From: Candidatus Celerinatantimonas neptuna
GTDB taxonomy: Bacteria; Pseudomonadota; Gammaproteobacteria; Enterobacterales; Celerinatantimonadaceae
Length of the DNA stretch: 64,000 nt
Assembly (NCBI GenBank): GCA_911810475.1
Contig: OU461276.1
Location: 2,791,501-2,855,500, forward strand
Reading direction: 5' to 3'
The notes below the pieces were generated by a model that saw only the letters and a list, made by a program, of their open reading frames with translations, was not told where the DNA came from and did not search any database. Shown one piece after another: positions 56,282 through 64,000 of this stretch. The translations under genes were made by a program, and so were the position numbers. The first letter of the stretch is position 1; every line of letters begins with the position of its first letter.

Positions 56282-56437
56282 TAGTAAATGTTATGCCATG
56301 GCTTGACCTGTTTCTGGATTGTTGAGGGATTAATTTGTGTTAAAAATCGTATCAATAGCTTGTGAGGTGTATATCAGGTAGGTAAGATTACTGACCGAAA
56401 AGTTATTTCTATATTCCTCCCAAGAATCAAGGTTTGT

Positions 56438-57562
56438 ATGAATAGCAATAGAGAGACGTTTACTCCCATTAATCATACTTCGTTGGATAAACTTAATCTT
56501 GATGATCGAAATATCCAATTTTCGATTCTTAAATATGATAAACATCAGACTTTGGAAGGGCTTCAGATTGAACCTTTAGCAATTACTTATATTAAGCGTC
56601 TGACAAAGTCTGGTGTTGAAATTCTTGATGTAGCAACTCTTATTGCTTTGCAAAAAGGAGCGAATCGGAATCGTTGTGTATTTGTATGGTCTGATGAGCT
56701 CAATGAGGTAAGTCTTGGGTATATTCAACTTCTAAATAATCTAGCTTTTAAAACTATTTATGTTGTTCGTTATAGTGATTCTGAAAAGACTTTTTATTGT
56801 AGTAAACCTGATCGTTTGGATAAATATTTCCCTTTACAAGAGTATTTGCATACTAAGCGAGGAAAACAAAGTCCTATTGTTTTTCCTGATATATCCCGGA
56901 GTGTACGAGATCCTGAACGGCAATTATCAGCATTCTGGGCACGTTTGCAGGGATATTTTCATGGCGCGAAGCAGTTTCAAAAGGTGGTCTTATTAAATCA
57001 CATTCTGAAGAATTTTGTCGTCCAGCCTTTTTTCACCTGGTTGTGGGATCTCGACAGAATCATCTGTTACAAAAGACAATACTGGGAAATGGAGCTAAAA
57101 CATAAGTATCCGTTTATAAGCCGGGAACGTCTTTATTTCGGTATTAATGATGGTCAACTCAGACTGGTTCGTGATCTTTGTAATGTAGGGCTTCGAACTC
57201 TTCATCTGATTCTGGTTAAGCCTGTATGGGATAAAGAATTAGATTTAGGTTACTTGTATAACCGTAGAGATATCAGTGATCGTGTTTTGCTGATTGGTAC
57301 GGAATTAACAGAGGAAAGAATAAATCAGCTATTAACTAAAGAGTCAAAAGAGAGCGGCAATAATACTAGTTATAGTGGCAGAAGTAAAAACAGGTTTAAG
57401 TCAATTCCAGCCACCGATTTCTATGTATTGGGTTCGTATGAGCGAAAGCTCTCTGGAGTTGCCGACAACATACTGAAATTGCTTAATAATGAGTTCGATA
57501 AATTGCAGAATGTTACGGATGAAATTCTTTTTAATAGCCGTATTATTCTTGAGAGCAAATAG
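56438..57562 (+). CDS. Unknown protein preceding the EcoRII-type cassette (374 aa)
   Basis: ATG 56438. Soluble, mixed alpha/beta: ANRNRCVFVWSDELNEVSL, AFKTIYVVRYSDSEKTFYCS, PEDxxx-free middle with RQLSAFWARLQGYFHGAKQF, FFTWLWDLDRIICYKRQYWE and DFYVLGSYERKLSGVADNIL. No motif I can assign. It ends 71 bases before the methylase ATG on the same strand, so it may be part of the restriction-modification cassette or a separate moron. Confidence 0.65.
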   Translation: MNSNRETFTPINHTSLDKLNLDDRNIQFSILKYDKHQTLEGLQIEPLAITYIKRLTKSGVEILDVATLIALQKGANRNRCVFVWSDELNEVSLGYIQLLNNLAFKTIYVVRYSDSEKTFYCSKPDRLDKYFPLQEYLHTKRGKQSPIVFPDISRSVRDPERQLSAFWARLQGYFHGAKQFQKVVLLNHILKNFVVQPFFTWLWDLDRIICYKRQYWEMELKHKYPFISRERLYFGINDGQLRLVRDLCNVGLRTLHLILVKPVWDKELDLGYLYNRRDISDRVLLIGTELTEERINQLLTKESKESGNNTSYSGRSKNRFKSIPATDFYVLGSYERKLSGVADNILKLLNNEFDKLQNVTDEILFNSRIILESK

Positions 57563-57632
57563 CTTTTATTTGTAGTTATTGAAATTTGTACTACTGTTTT
57601 TTTATACAGATAAATTATTTACTCTGGGTCAA

Positions 57633-59078
57633 ATGAGTGATACGCTGCACTCATATAACCCAGCAATAAGAATGACAATGGCTACTAAAGAAGAAACACT
57701 TGTTTTGCTGAAGCGGGCACTTGAGATTTATGACCAGAAACAGATTGCCCAGAAACTTGATGCCATGACAGAGTTTGACTGGTGCAGGGAGAGTGTGAAC
57801 CGGATTTTGAAAGGGAAAAGTGATAGAGTATTCACTTCTATGGAAGTCTCTGTCATTGAAGGACTTTTCCCTGAACGACCTGCCCATTATGATGAGCCGG
57901 ATTTTACATTTATTGATCTGTTCGCCGGAATCGGCGGTATTCGTAAGGGATTTGAAGATATCGGTGGTAAATGCCTTTTTACCAGTGAGTGGAATAAGTA
58001 CGCAGTCCGGACCTATAAAGCTAATTACTATTGTGATCCTGATGAACATCTGTTTAATCACGATATCCGTGATATCACTTTGAGTCAGGACCAGAAGATC
58101 CCAGAGGAAAAAGCGTATGACTATATTAATAGGCAGATCCCTGATCATGATGTGTTACTCGCTGGATTTCCATGCCAACCATTTTCGCTTGCCGGTGTAT
58201 CGAAGAAAAATTCATTAGGTCGAAAACATGGGTTTGAATGTGAAGCTCAGGGTACCCTATTCTTTGACGTATGCAGGATCATTCATGCTAAACAGCCTAA
58301 AGTATTTGTTCTTGAAAATGTGAAGAACCTGCGTAGCCATGATAAAGGAAAAACCTTCAAAGTTATTCAGGAATCTCTGGATGCTCTTGGCTATGATGTT
58401 GCAGACATTGATTATTCAGGTGCAGGAACCACTGATCCCAAAATTATTAATGGTGCAAACTTTTTACCTCAGCATCGTGAACGCATCGTTCTCGTCGGCT
58501 TTAAACGGGGTCTTCATTTCAGGACGGATTTCTCTCTGAAAGAGATGAAATTTCCAGAACAGATCCCAGTATTTTCTGATTTACTTGATGATCTGAATGA
58601 TGAACAGCGGGCAAAATATACGCTGACTCCGAGATTGTGGGAATATTTGTATGAATACGCGAAAAAACACAAGGCTAAAGGAAATGGTTTTGGTTTCGGT
58701 CTCGTTAACCCGTTAAATCCTGATTCGATATGCCGTACATTGTCCGCAAGATATCATAAGGATGGTTCTGAAATATTGATTGATCAGGGATGGGATATGG
58801 TTCTGGGAGAGTCTGATTTTTGGAATGAACGGAATCAGAAACATCGTCCCCGTCGTTTAACACCTCAGGAATGTGCAAGACTGATGGGATTCGATCAACC
58901 TCATGAAAGTCATTTCATAATTCCTGTTTCGGATACACAGGCATATAAAGAGTTTGGTAATTCGGTTGTCGTGCCTGTTTTCCGGGCTGTTGCGGAGCTT
59001 ATTAAGCCTGAATTAATGAAAATCCTGAAGCAAACTAATCCTGCTGATGTATCAGATTGTTATGGTCGATGTGCATAA
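57633..59078 (+). CDS. dcm: Dcm/M.EcoRII-like cytosine-5 DNA methyltransferase
   Basis: 481 residues from ATG 57633; starts at 57674 or 57680 are also possible. The order of motifs is that of Dcm and M.Eco[23 protein letters not shown] (motif I), [20 protein letters not shown] (motif IV with catalytic Cys), [17 protein letters not shown] (motif VI), [14 protein letters not shown] (motif VIII) and [13 protein letters not shown] (motif X). An N-terminal HTH-like region has [13 protein letters not shown], as in M.EcoRII. The likely target is CCWGG. It overlaps vsr. Confidence 0.95.
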   Translation: MSDTLHSYNPAIRMTMATKEETLVLLKRALEIYDQKQIAQKLDAMTEFDWCRESVNRILKGKSDRVFTSMEVSVIEGLFPERPAHYDEPDFTFIDLFAGIGGIRKGFEDIGGKCLFTSEWNKYAVRTYKANYYCDPDEHLFNHDIRDITLSQDQKIPEEKAYDYINRQIPDHDVLLAGFPCQPFSLAGVSKKNSLGRKHGFECEAQGTLFFDVCRIIHAKQPKVFVLENVKNLRSHDKGKTFKVIQESLDALGYDVADIDYSGAGTTDPKIINGANFLPQHRERIVLVGFKRGLHFRTDFSLKEMKFPEQIPVFSDLLDDLNDEQRAKYTLTPRLWEYLYEYAKKHKAKGNGFGFGLVNPLNPDSICRTLSARYHKDGSEILIDQGWDMVLGESDFWNERNQKHRPRRLTPQECARLMGFDQPHESHFIIPVSDTQAYKEFGNSVVVPVFRAVAELIKPELMKILKQTNPADVSDCYGRCA

Positions 59079-59529
59079 TAAGGCTGGTCGTCATAGAAAT
59101 ATGGCGGCTATCCACGCAAAGAATACTCGTCCTGAACGTTGTGTCAGACGCATACTTCTCTCCCTTGGCATTCGTTATCGAATTAACTATAAGAAACTTC
59201 CTGGATCTCCGGATATTGTTTGCACCAGTAAAAAAGCTGCAATCTTTGTAAATGGATGTTTCTGGCATGGTCATGAATGTCATCTATTTAAATGGCCTTC
59301 GACTCGTCCAGAGTTCTGGAAAAATAAGATAGAGAAAAATAAAATTAGGGACCAGCTCCAGTACGCTCGTATAGAAAAACTTGGCTGGCGTTATCTCATT
59401 ATCTGGGAATGTTCTCTTAAAGGTAAATTCAGACTTTCACCTGACGATTTATCTCTCAGGTTAGAAGAATGGCTTTTTATGGCGGATTATTCCGGAGTGA
59501 TTGATATTTATGGGCTTTCACAGATTTAA
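59062..59529 (+). CDS. vsr: Very-short-patch repair endonuclease (Vsr)
   Basis: 155 residues from ATG 59062; ATG 59047 would add five. [40 protein letters not shown] with the catalytic Asp, [20 protein letters not shown] with the Cys/His zinc ligands, and [14 protein letters not shown]. Vsr nicks T:G mismatches made by deamination of 5-methylcytosine at the dcm-type site. Its start lies within the end of the methylase gene, as in E. coli. Confidence 0.95.
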   Translation: MVDVHNKAGRHRNMAAIHAKNTRPERCVRRILLSLGIRYRINYKKLPGSPDIVCTSKKAAIFVNGCFWHGHECHLFKWPSTRPEFWKNKIEKNKIRDQLQYARIEKLGWRYLIIWECSLKGKFRLSPDDLSLRLEEWLFMADYSGVIDIYGLSQI

Positions 59530-59605
59530 ATTATAAGAATAAAGTCATTAGTGCATTTTATCAGGAAAAAAGCTAATCTCGGTATTGCTTATAATGGGGT
59601 TAGTT

Positions 59606-60832
59606 ATGTTTGAACAGTTATCGGATGTTTTCCAGCGAGTTGCCTTTAAATACCTTTCGGCAGTTGATGCGGATCTTTCTGTATCACATCAGCATGAAAT
59701 CGGAGGCCTGGTCAACGTTGGGTTTGGTCAGTTGTTGGGAATGCCGAATGATGGAAGTCGGCGACCATTTGATGCGACAATGGTCTATCTGGATGATAAT
59801 GGTGATGATCCTGTTATTGTTGAAGATGAAGTTACATGGTACGACGCCCGCTACAAAGATACCAATCGAAGCCCTGAATGGCGTCTTTACTATAAATCAA
59901 ATGATGTCAGTGAACGATTCAGACCGGGGGATTTCTTCCTTATATCATTGGTTACTGATGGCAGTCTGCTTATGCTGTTTTGTCCAGGAGATAGTGAGTA
60001 TGAGATTCAGTTCAGGGGTCTGTTCGGAGCCAGAGAAAAGTCTGCGAATAAAAAAGGACTGACCCGACTTTCTCTGACCGAGCATCAGATAGCTGTACCT
60101 ATCCGGCTTATTTTTGAGCGATATGGCGTTGAGGTCGGACAAGCAGGGGATGATTACCTTTCCCGCCTTATTGAGCAATTTGGTCCTGCTTTCCCGAGTA
60201 CCCGGGAGTTTTCTGTATTCACAAGAGAACAACTTGCCAGCGATATTAATCCGGTTATCGATCCTGATGCTGCTCTGGTTGAGTGGATGGAAACTGAGGA
60301 AAAAGCTTTCAGGCAATTAGAAAAACATATTGTCCGGGAAAAGCTTCGTAAAGGTTTTGGTGAAAACGGGGATGATGTAGATGGATTTGTCCGTTTTTCA
60401 CTGAGTGTTCAGAATCGGCGTAAGTCCCGTAGCGGTCACGCATTTGAAAACCATATTGAAAAAATTCTGCGGCAGAATCATGTTCAGTTTAAGCGTGGGG
60501 CTGTAACGGAAGGGAAACAGAAGCCTGATTTTTTATTTCCGGGGCCAGAGGATTATAAGAACCAGAATTTCCCTCAAGAGCGCCTGCGCCTTCTTGGTGC
60601 AAAAACGACTTGTAAGGATCGATGGAGACAAGTACTTGCCGAAGCTGAACGAATTGATCGTAAGCATCTGATTACTCTGGAGCCTGCGATCAGTAAGGCA
60701 CAGACTGAAGAGATGGAGGAACATCAGTTGCAATTAGTCGTTCCTGAAGCGATCCAGCCTACTTACCAGGATAATCAGAAAGATTGGCTGATGTCTTTCA
60801 GGAATTTCATTGATGAGGTTAAAGAATTATAA
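59606..60832 (+). CDS. EcoRII-like type II restriction endonuclease
   Basis: 408 residues from ATG 59606; a TTG at 59585 and an ATG at 59594 are open. The C-terminal half has the EcoRII-C nuclease core: KPDFLFPGPEDY (Asp), RLLGAKTTCKDRWRQVLAEA (Lys) and HLITLEPAISKAQTEEME, then LQLVVPEAIQ. The N-terminal half (about 1-170), with RFRPGDFFLISLVTDGSLLM, corresponds to the EcoRII-N regulatory/DNA-binding domain. Target probably CCWGG, matching the methylase beside it. It sits 77 bases after vsr. Confidence 0.88.
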   Translation: MFEQLSDVFQRVAFKYLSAVDADLSVSHQHEIGGLVNVGFGQLLGMPNDGSRRPFDATMVYLDDNGDDPVIVEDEVTWYDARYKDTNRSPEWRLYYKSNDVSERFRPGDFFLISLVTDGSLLMLFCPGDSEYEIQFRGLFGAREKSANKKGLTRLSLTEHQIAVPIRLIFERYGVEVGQAGDDYLSRLIEQFGPAFPSTREFSVFTREQLASDINPVIDPDAALVEWMETEEKAFRQLEKHIVREKLRKGFGENGDDVDGFVRFSLSVQNRRKSRSGHAFENHIEKILRQNHVQFKRGAVTEGKQKPDFLFPGPEDYKNQNFPQERLRLLGAKTTCKDRWRQVLAEAERIDRKHLITLEPAISKAQTEEMEEHQLQLVVPEAIQPTYQDNQKDWLMSFRNFIDEVKEL

Positions 60833-61061
60833 AACTGGTTGTTAACTTTACCTGAATTATATATTCTCATCTGTGTGAGTCGGGGAACATGAGTTTTCAC
60901 TTGTGCTTGGATATTGGGATACCCGAGACCCCGTCTTCACACCATCAATGTGGTGCCTGATTATTTCCCTTTCTATTCATTCCATTTATTTTTATCTGAT
61001 GATTGCAATTTGTTAACGTTCCGCCTACTATTCATGTAACCTGCTGATTTTTCCAACTAAT

Positions 61062-61092
61062 ATCCTGCTATCTTATGATTGCGGGATTTTTT
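61062..61092 (+). terminator. Terminator between restriction cassette and lysis genes
   Basis: ATCCTGC (61062-61068) pairs with GCGGGAT (61081-61087; one T-G pair) and is followed by six T. It lies just upstream of the holin and might be a site where an antiterminator lets late transcription through. Confidence 0.65.
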
Positions 61093-61109
61093 ATGTCTGC
61101 GAATAAGTT

Positions 61110-61349
61110 ATGAGAGAAAAAATTTCCAGCCTGATGGCCTATTTTGTTGCGTTTATATCAGGCTTCTTTGGTTCGATTGATTTAAATAAAGTCGCTATAT
61201 TGATTGGTATTATCGCGACTATTTTTACGGCTGAGCTGAACTGGTATTACAAGCGTAAAGCGTTTGAGCTTCAGGAATCGGAGGTTGAGCGTTCGAATAA
61301 GCACAGTGACCAGTTGTGCCATTGTTGCAGTGCTTGGGGTTATGGCTAA
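61110..61349 (+). CDS. Phage holin
   Basis: 79 residues. Two hydrophobic segments (SSLMAYFVAFISGFFG, about 6-21; VAILIGIIATIFTAELNWYY, about 27-46), then a charged tail (KRKAFELQESEVERSNKH), a class II holin layout. It forms holes in the inner membrane that time lysis. It overlaps the endolysin gene in another frame. Confidence 0.8.
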   Translation: MREKISSLMAYFVAFISGFFGSIDLNKVAILIGIIATIFTAELNWYYKRKAFELQESEVERSNKHSDQLCHCCSAWGYG

Positions 61350-61818
61350 AACGGGGATGGATGTCCATATCAAAACAAGCCATCAAGGATTACAGTTCAT
61401 TGCCGGTCAGGAGCATTGTCGGTTACATCCATATCAATGTAGTGCTGGTGTATGGACTAATGGCATTGGTCATGCTCATGTATCGCCAAAGTCAAAAGTG
61501 GATGTGCAACAGATTGCCGTTTGGTTTCAATCTGATGTGAAAGCTGCTGAGAAGGTGGTGAATCATGAAGTGTCTTTGCCTCCGGGGCCAAAGTTCGATA
61601 TGGCTGTGGATTTTGTATTTAATCTTGGTGCCAGAAATTTCATACATTCGACTTATCTTAAACGACTTAAAATGGGTGATGATGACTCAGCATGCAATGA
61701 GTTATTACGTTGGGTTTATGTCAACGGTAAAGACTGCCGTATTAAAGCAAATCACTGTTATGGCATTGTGAAACGACGTTCTCAGGAACGGGAGATTTGT
61801 TTGCATGGGTATCAATAA
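61264..61818 (+). CDS. Phage endolysin (GH24-type lysozyme) with N-terminal anchor
   Basis: 184 residues if started at TTG 61264; a TTG at 61285 is also possible, and neither has an ideal ribosome-binding site. A weakly hydrophobic SAR-like segment (VTSCAIVAVLGVMAKTG) precedes the GH24 core with Glu in AGQEHCRLHPYQCSAGVWTN and Thr just after. The second acidic position of the classic E-D-T triad is Cys here, a variant that I believe also occurs in related endolysins. It cuts peptidoglycan once the holin acts. Confidence 0.82.
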   Translation: MSFRNRRLSVRISTVTSCAIVAVLGVMAKTGMDVHIKTSHQGLQFIAGQEHCRLHPYQCSAGVWTNGIGHAHVSPKSKVDVQQIAVWFQSDVKAAEKVVNHEVSLPPGPKFDMAVDFVFNLGARNFIHSTYLKRLKMGDDDSACNELLRWVYVNGKDCRIKANHCYGIVKRRSQEREICLHGYQ

Positions 61819-62218
61819 ATTGGGTCTAATTTTACGAATAGCTGGTGGATTTATTGTGTTGATGCTATTGGGTTATTTCAGGTTTGAAAATCATCGATTG
61901 CATGCTGATCTGATTAAAGTTAATCAGCAGCTTGGCGCAGCTAACCAGCGAGAGACCGTTTTATTGAATGCTAATGTGGCTATGAGAACAACGGTTCGGC
62001 AGTTACGATTAGTTGCCCATCAGGAACATATCGCAGCAATGCGTATGGAGATTGAGCGTCAGGGTTGGCTAAGTCGTGTTAAGACATCCCAATTACAAAT
62101 TAAAGAGGCTTTGATGCATGAAGTATGTGCTCATCGTTCTATTCCTGGGGCTGCTGGCTGGATGTACTACCAGAGGTCAAAAACAGCTGATCATCCGATA
62201 TCAAACGAATTACCTTAA
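61805..62218 (+). CDS. Rz-like inner-membrane spanin
   Basis: 137 residues. N-terminal signal-anchor (LGLILRIAGGFIVLMLLGYF), then a long coiled-coil (NQQLGAANQRETVLLNANVA, VAHQEHIAAMRMEIERQGWL). The gene overlaps the endolysin by 14 bases. It pairs with the Rz1-like lipoprotein to fuse inner and outer membranes at the end of lysis. Confidence 0.8.
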   Translation: MGINKLGLILRIAGGFIVLMLLGYFRFENHRLHADLIKVNQQLGAANQRETVLLNANVAMRTTVRQLRLVAHQEHIAAMRMEIERQGWLSRVKTSQLQIKEALMHEVCAHRSIPGAAGWMYYQRSKTADHPISNELP

Positions 62219-62459
62219 ACCACCAGCCGCTTTTTTATTACCGTGTGTACAGCCTTATTACCATCCACCATTAACGTATGGTGAAGCTGTCAATCGAGAT
62301 CCTGTCTGGTTAGCCGCTTTTTCTTTGTGTGCATTCAAAATTCATGTATTGCGTGTTTGTTATTCAGAAGCACAAACACCGATACAATTTGGTGTGTGCT
62401 TAAAACATTTTGAGGCAGAAAACATTGCTCTATCTGGCGAGTCGTCTCGCGTTAACTGA
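62118..62459 (+). CDS. Rz1-like outer-membrane lipoprotein spanin
   Basis: 113 residues with a lipoprotein signal MKYVLIVLFLGLLAGC (lipobox LLAGC, Cys16) and a Pro-containing periplasmic part with KPPAAFLLPCVQPYYHPPL. It starts within the Rz-like gene in another frame, the usual Rz/Rz1 nesting. Longer than lambda Rz1, as in many non-lambda phages. Confidence 0.78.
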   Translation: MKYVLIVLFLGLLAGCTTRGQKQLIIRYQTNYLKPPAAFLLPCVQPYYHPPLTYGEAVNRDPVWLAAFSLCAFKIHVLRVCYSEAQTPIQFGVCLKHFEAENIALSGESSRVN

Positions 62460-62524
62460 TTATCTGCCTTACCCCATATGATTTACGAGTGAATAATTAT
62501 GATGAGAATGTCCTGTGTTAGAGG

Positions 62525-62627
62525 AGTTCGCTCCGTATTTTTATTGAGTAAAGTTCGTGAATTTTCATGATAAATGTCGACAAAAATAGGTTCTTTGGCG
62601 GATTTTAAAACACTGCGAGTTCGTGAA
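62525..62627. repeat. AGTTCGTGAA repeats before the terminase: possible cos region
   Basis: AGTTCGTGAA occurs at 62552-62561 and 62618-62627, with a partial copy AGTTCG at 62525-62530. The stretch is about 60-160 bases before the Nu1-like gene, the position of cosB/cosN in lambda-type phages. The cut site cannot be seen directly. Confidence 0.4.
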
Positions 62628-62686
62628 CACGCACAAAACCGCTCATTTTTAAAATTTTCCCGTTTTTTGGGGTTTCCGGTTTCCGC

Positions 62687-63283
62687 ATGAATCAGCCTCT
62701 TTTTAATCCAGATTTGAAGTTTGGGCAGAAGCAAATTGCCGAGATTTTGGGGATATCTGATCGACAAGTCAGAAACCTGCAAAACTCAGGCGTGCTGCCG
62801 AAAGCCAAGGGGCGTGATGGTATTGATCCCCTGGCTTCAATCCATGCTTATATCAGCTATAAATCCGTTGAAGAACCTGTCAATGACGAACCGGAAACCC
62901 CCGCCGATGAACAGCTGAAAAAGCGTGAACAGGAACTGAAAAATGATGAGCGTGAAGAACGTATCAAACTGAGCCGGGTTAAGCGGCTTGTTTTAGAGAA
63001 ACAATATGCACCGATTACCATCATCACCGAAACTATTTCACGAGTTGCTGTTTCATTGCGTACCCGCGTAGATTCCTGGCTCCCCAAACTGAAAATGGCG
63101 TGTCCGGATATGAGCCATGACCAGATTGAACTCCTCAAACGTGAACTTGCCATGGCGTTGAATGAACTTGCAGATGTTACCCCCGATCTCTTCGATTACG
63201 AAGACAGCGATATTGAAAGCGGTTTCGCTGGCCTTGAAACCATTGAAAGCGACGATCCCGATGACGGGAGTCGAATGGGCTGA
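62687..63283 (+). CDS. Terminase small subunit (Nu1-like)
   Basis: 198 residues. N-terminal winged HTH (KFGQKQIAEILGISDRQVRN, LQNSGVLPKAKGRDGIDPLA), a charged coiled-coil (about 75-110; REQELKN-type heptads) and an acidic C-terminus for contact with gpA. ATG 62687. It recognises the phage DNA end (cos) and recruits the large subunit. The large-subunit gene starts inside its 3' end. Confidence 0.88.
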   Translation: MNQPLFNPDLKFGQKQIAEILGISDRQVRNLQNSGVLPKAKGRDGIDPLASIHAYISYKSVEEPVNDEPETPADEQLKKREQELKNDEREERIKLSRVKRLVLEKQYAPITIITETISRVAVSLRTRVDSWLPKLKMACPDMSHDQIELLKRELAMALNELADVTPDLFDYEDSDIESGFAGLETIESDDPDDGSRMG

Positions 63284-64000
63284 TAAATATTTCCGTTTGC
63301 CGGAAGGCAGTTCACAGATAGCCGGGCAGTGGGTCACTCAGCCGCTGCAGGTTGCATTGCTGAATATGATGACCCATGACGCACTGAAGCTGATGGCCAT
63401 CAAAAAGTCCGCCAGACTGGGTTATACCAAGATGGTCGTTGCTGCTATGTTTTATCTGGCTGAGCACAAAAAACGCTCGACAGTTTTTTATCAGCCGGTT
63501 GATGAAGAATCGGATGCATTTGTGGTGGATGAGGTTGATTCAACCATTGATGAAATGCCGATCATTCAACGTATTTTCCCGGACTGGAACGTCAAAAGCG
63601 AAAATAACAAAGTTTCAAAAAAAGTGATGGTTGGCTCCACGCTGGATTTTCGCGGGGCGACCTCTCCGGGAAACTTCCGCCGATTAACCAAACAGGTGGT
63701 GATCGGTGATGAAGTGAATGCCTGGCCATTAGAAGTTGGCAAAAAGGGCAAGGGCGAAGGAAATCCGATCAAGCTGGCCATGCAGCGCATTAAAGGGGCT
63801 TCTTTTCCCAAAGCTATTTTTGGGACAACTCCAACAGTGACCGGCAACTCGCACATTGCCAACATTCTGGCAGATTGTGATCTCAGTTTTCGTTTTTACA
63901 TTCCTTGCCCCCATTGTGGCCATGAGCAGTTTCTGGAGTTTGGTTACGACACAGTCGCCGGTGATTTTCGTGATTACGGGCTGCTCTGGGACGATACACA
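63261..64000 (+). CDS. Terminase large subunit (gpA-like), partial at the window end
   Basis: ATG 63261 overlaps the small-subunit gene by 23 bases; the frame is open to the end of the window (246 residues). VEWADKYFRLPEGSSQIAGQ, the ATPase motif KSARLGYTKM (variant Walker A), VVIGDEVNAWP (Walker B), a motif III-like FGTTPTVTG and the zinc-type CPHCGHEQ all match gpA packaging ATPases. The nuclease domain lies beyond the window. Confidence 0.92.
   Translation, partial: MTGVEWADKYFRLPEGSSQIAGQWVTQPLQVALLNMMTHDALKLMAIKKSARLGYTKMVVAAMFYLAEHKKRSTVFYQPVDEESDAFVVDEVDSTIDEMPIIQRIFPDWNVKSENNKVSKKVMVGSTLDFRGATSPGNFRRLTKQVVIGDEVNAWPLEVGKKGKGEGNPIKLAMQRIKGASFPKAIFGTTPTVTGNSHIANILADCDLSFRFYIPCPHCGHEQFLEFGYDTVAGDFRDYGLLWDDT

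Overview
The window looks like the chromosome of a gammaproteobacterium, probably marine or aquatic. The grounds are a VanR-VanA-VanB vanillate demethylase module, ssrA (tmRNA)-associated islands of the kind common in vibrios and enterobacteria, a lambdoid-type prophage with Rha, O/P-like and Nu1/gpA-like genes, and moderately AT-rich DNA. The genus cannot be fixed from this window alone. No complete rRNA, tRNA or tmRNA gene was found.

Layout. (1) 1-5560 is a decayed backbone region: a secreted orphan, a broken PI-PLC-like gene, an orphan, a secreted TPR protein and a frameshifted SWIM zinc-finger remnant. (2) 5561-16102 is a defence block, hsdM-hsdS-hsdR followed closely on the same strand by an SF1 helicase and a GIY-YIG/DUF4357 protein. 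(3) 16291-21999 holds a CobW-family GTPase without the usual CxCC motif, the vanR / vanA-vanB divergon with three VanR-type operators, and a penicillin V acylase-like Ntn hydrolase. (4) 22293-24241 holds an IS3-family element with a damaged orfA, next to a P4-type integrase pseudogene, ending at a short ssrA 3'-end repeat. (5) 24213-36801 is a 12.6-kb integrated element bounded by identical 29-bp repeats that include the ssrA 3' end. It carries a frameshifted HUH-like gene, an operon of a nuclease-less MmeI-like methyltransferase, an SF2 helicase, a GIY-YIG (T5orf172) protein and a small partner, then a DUF3987 protein and two tandem tyrosine recombinases. (6) 36802-41305 is sparse accessory DNA with a GNAT acetyltransferase, a 601-aa orphan, a 28-bp perfect palindrome and a solitary sequence resembling a type I-F CRISPR repeat.

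(7) 41323-64000 is the left part of a prophage. The leftward early operon (int, xis, a TetR-like HTH, N6-adenine methylase, a small zinc-ribbon protein) starts at an OL-like region. The CI-like repressor and Cro-like gene flank an OR-like region. Both regions carry three copies of TAAG-N4-CTTA. Between OL and cI, where lambda keeps rexAB, lies an unrecognised tightly coupled three-gene operon (44168-47060), my best candidate for an undescribed prophage-encoded exclusion or defence system. To the right come a CII-like gene, Icd/Ash-like and Rha, O-like and P-like replication genes, morons including an aegerolysin, an EcoRII-type restriction-modification cassette (M.EcoRII/Dcm-like methylase, Vsr, EcoRII-like nuclease) with an unknown 374-aa gene in front, the lysis cassette (holin, endolysin, Rz, Rz1), a possible cos region and the terminase genes, the last cut by the window end.

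How the parts work together: the window stacks several layers of DNA-targeting defence (type I R-M plus helicase and GIY-YIG; methylase plus helicase plus GIY-YIG; EcoRII-type R-M; possibly the prophage trio) on mobile elements that used the ssrA 3' end and perhaps a CRISPR-like sequence as landing sites. All functional statements are homology or motif reading by eye; no database search was run.
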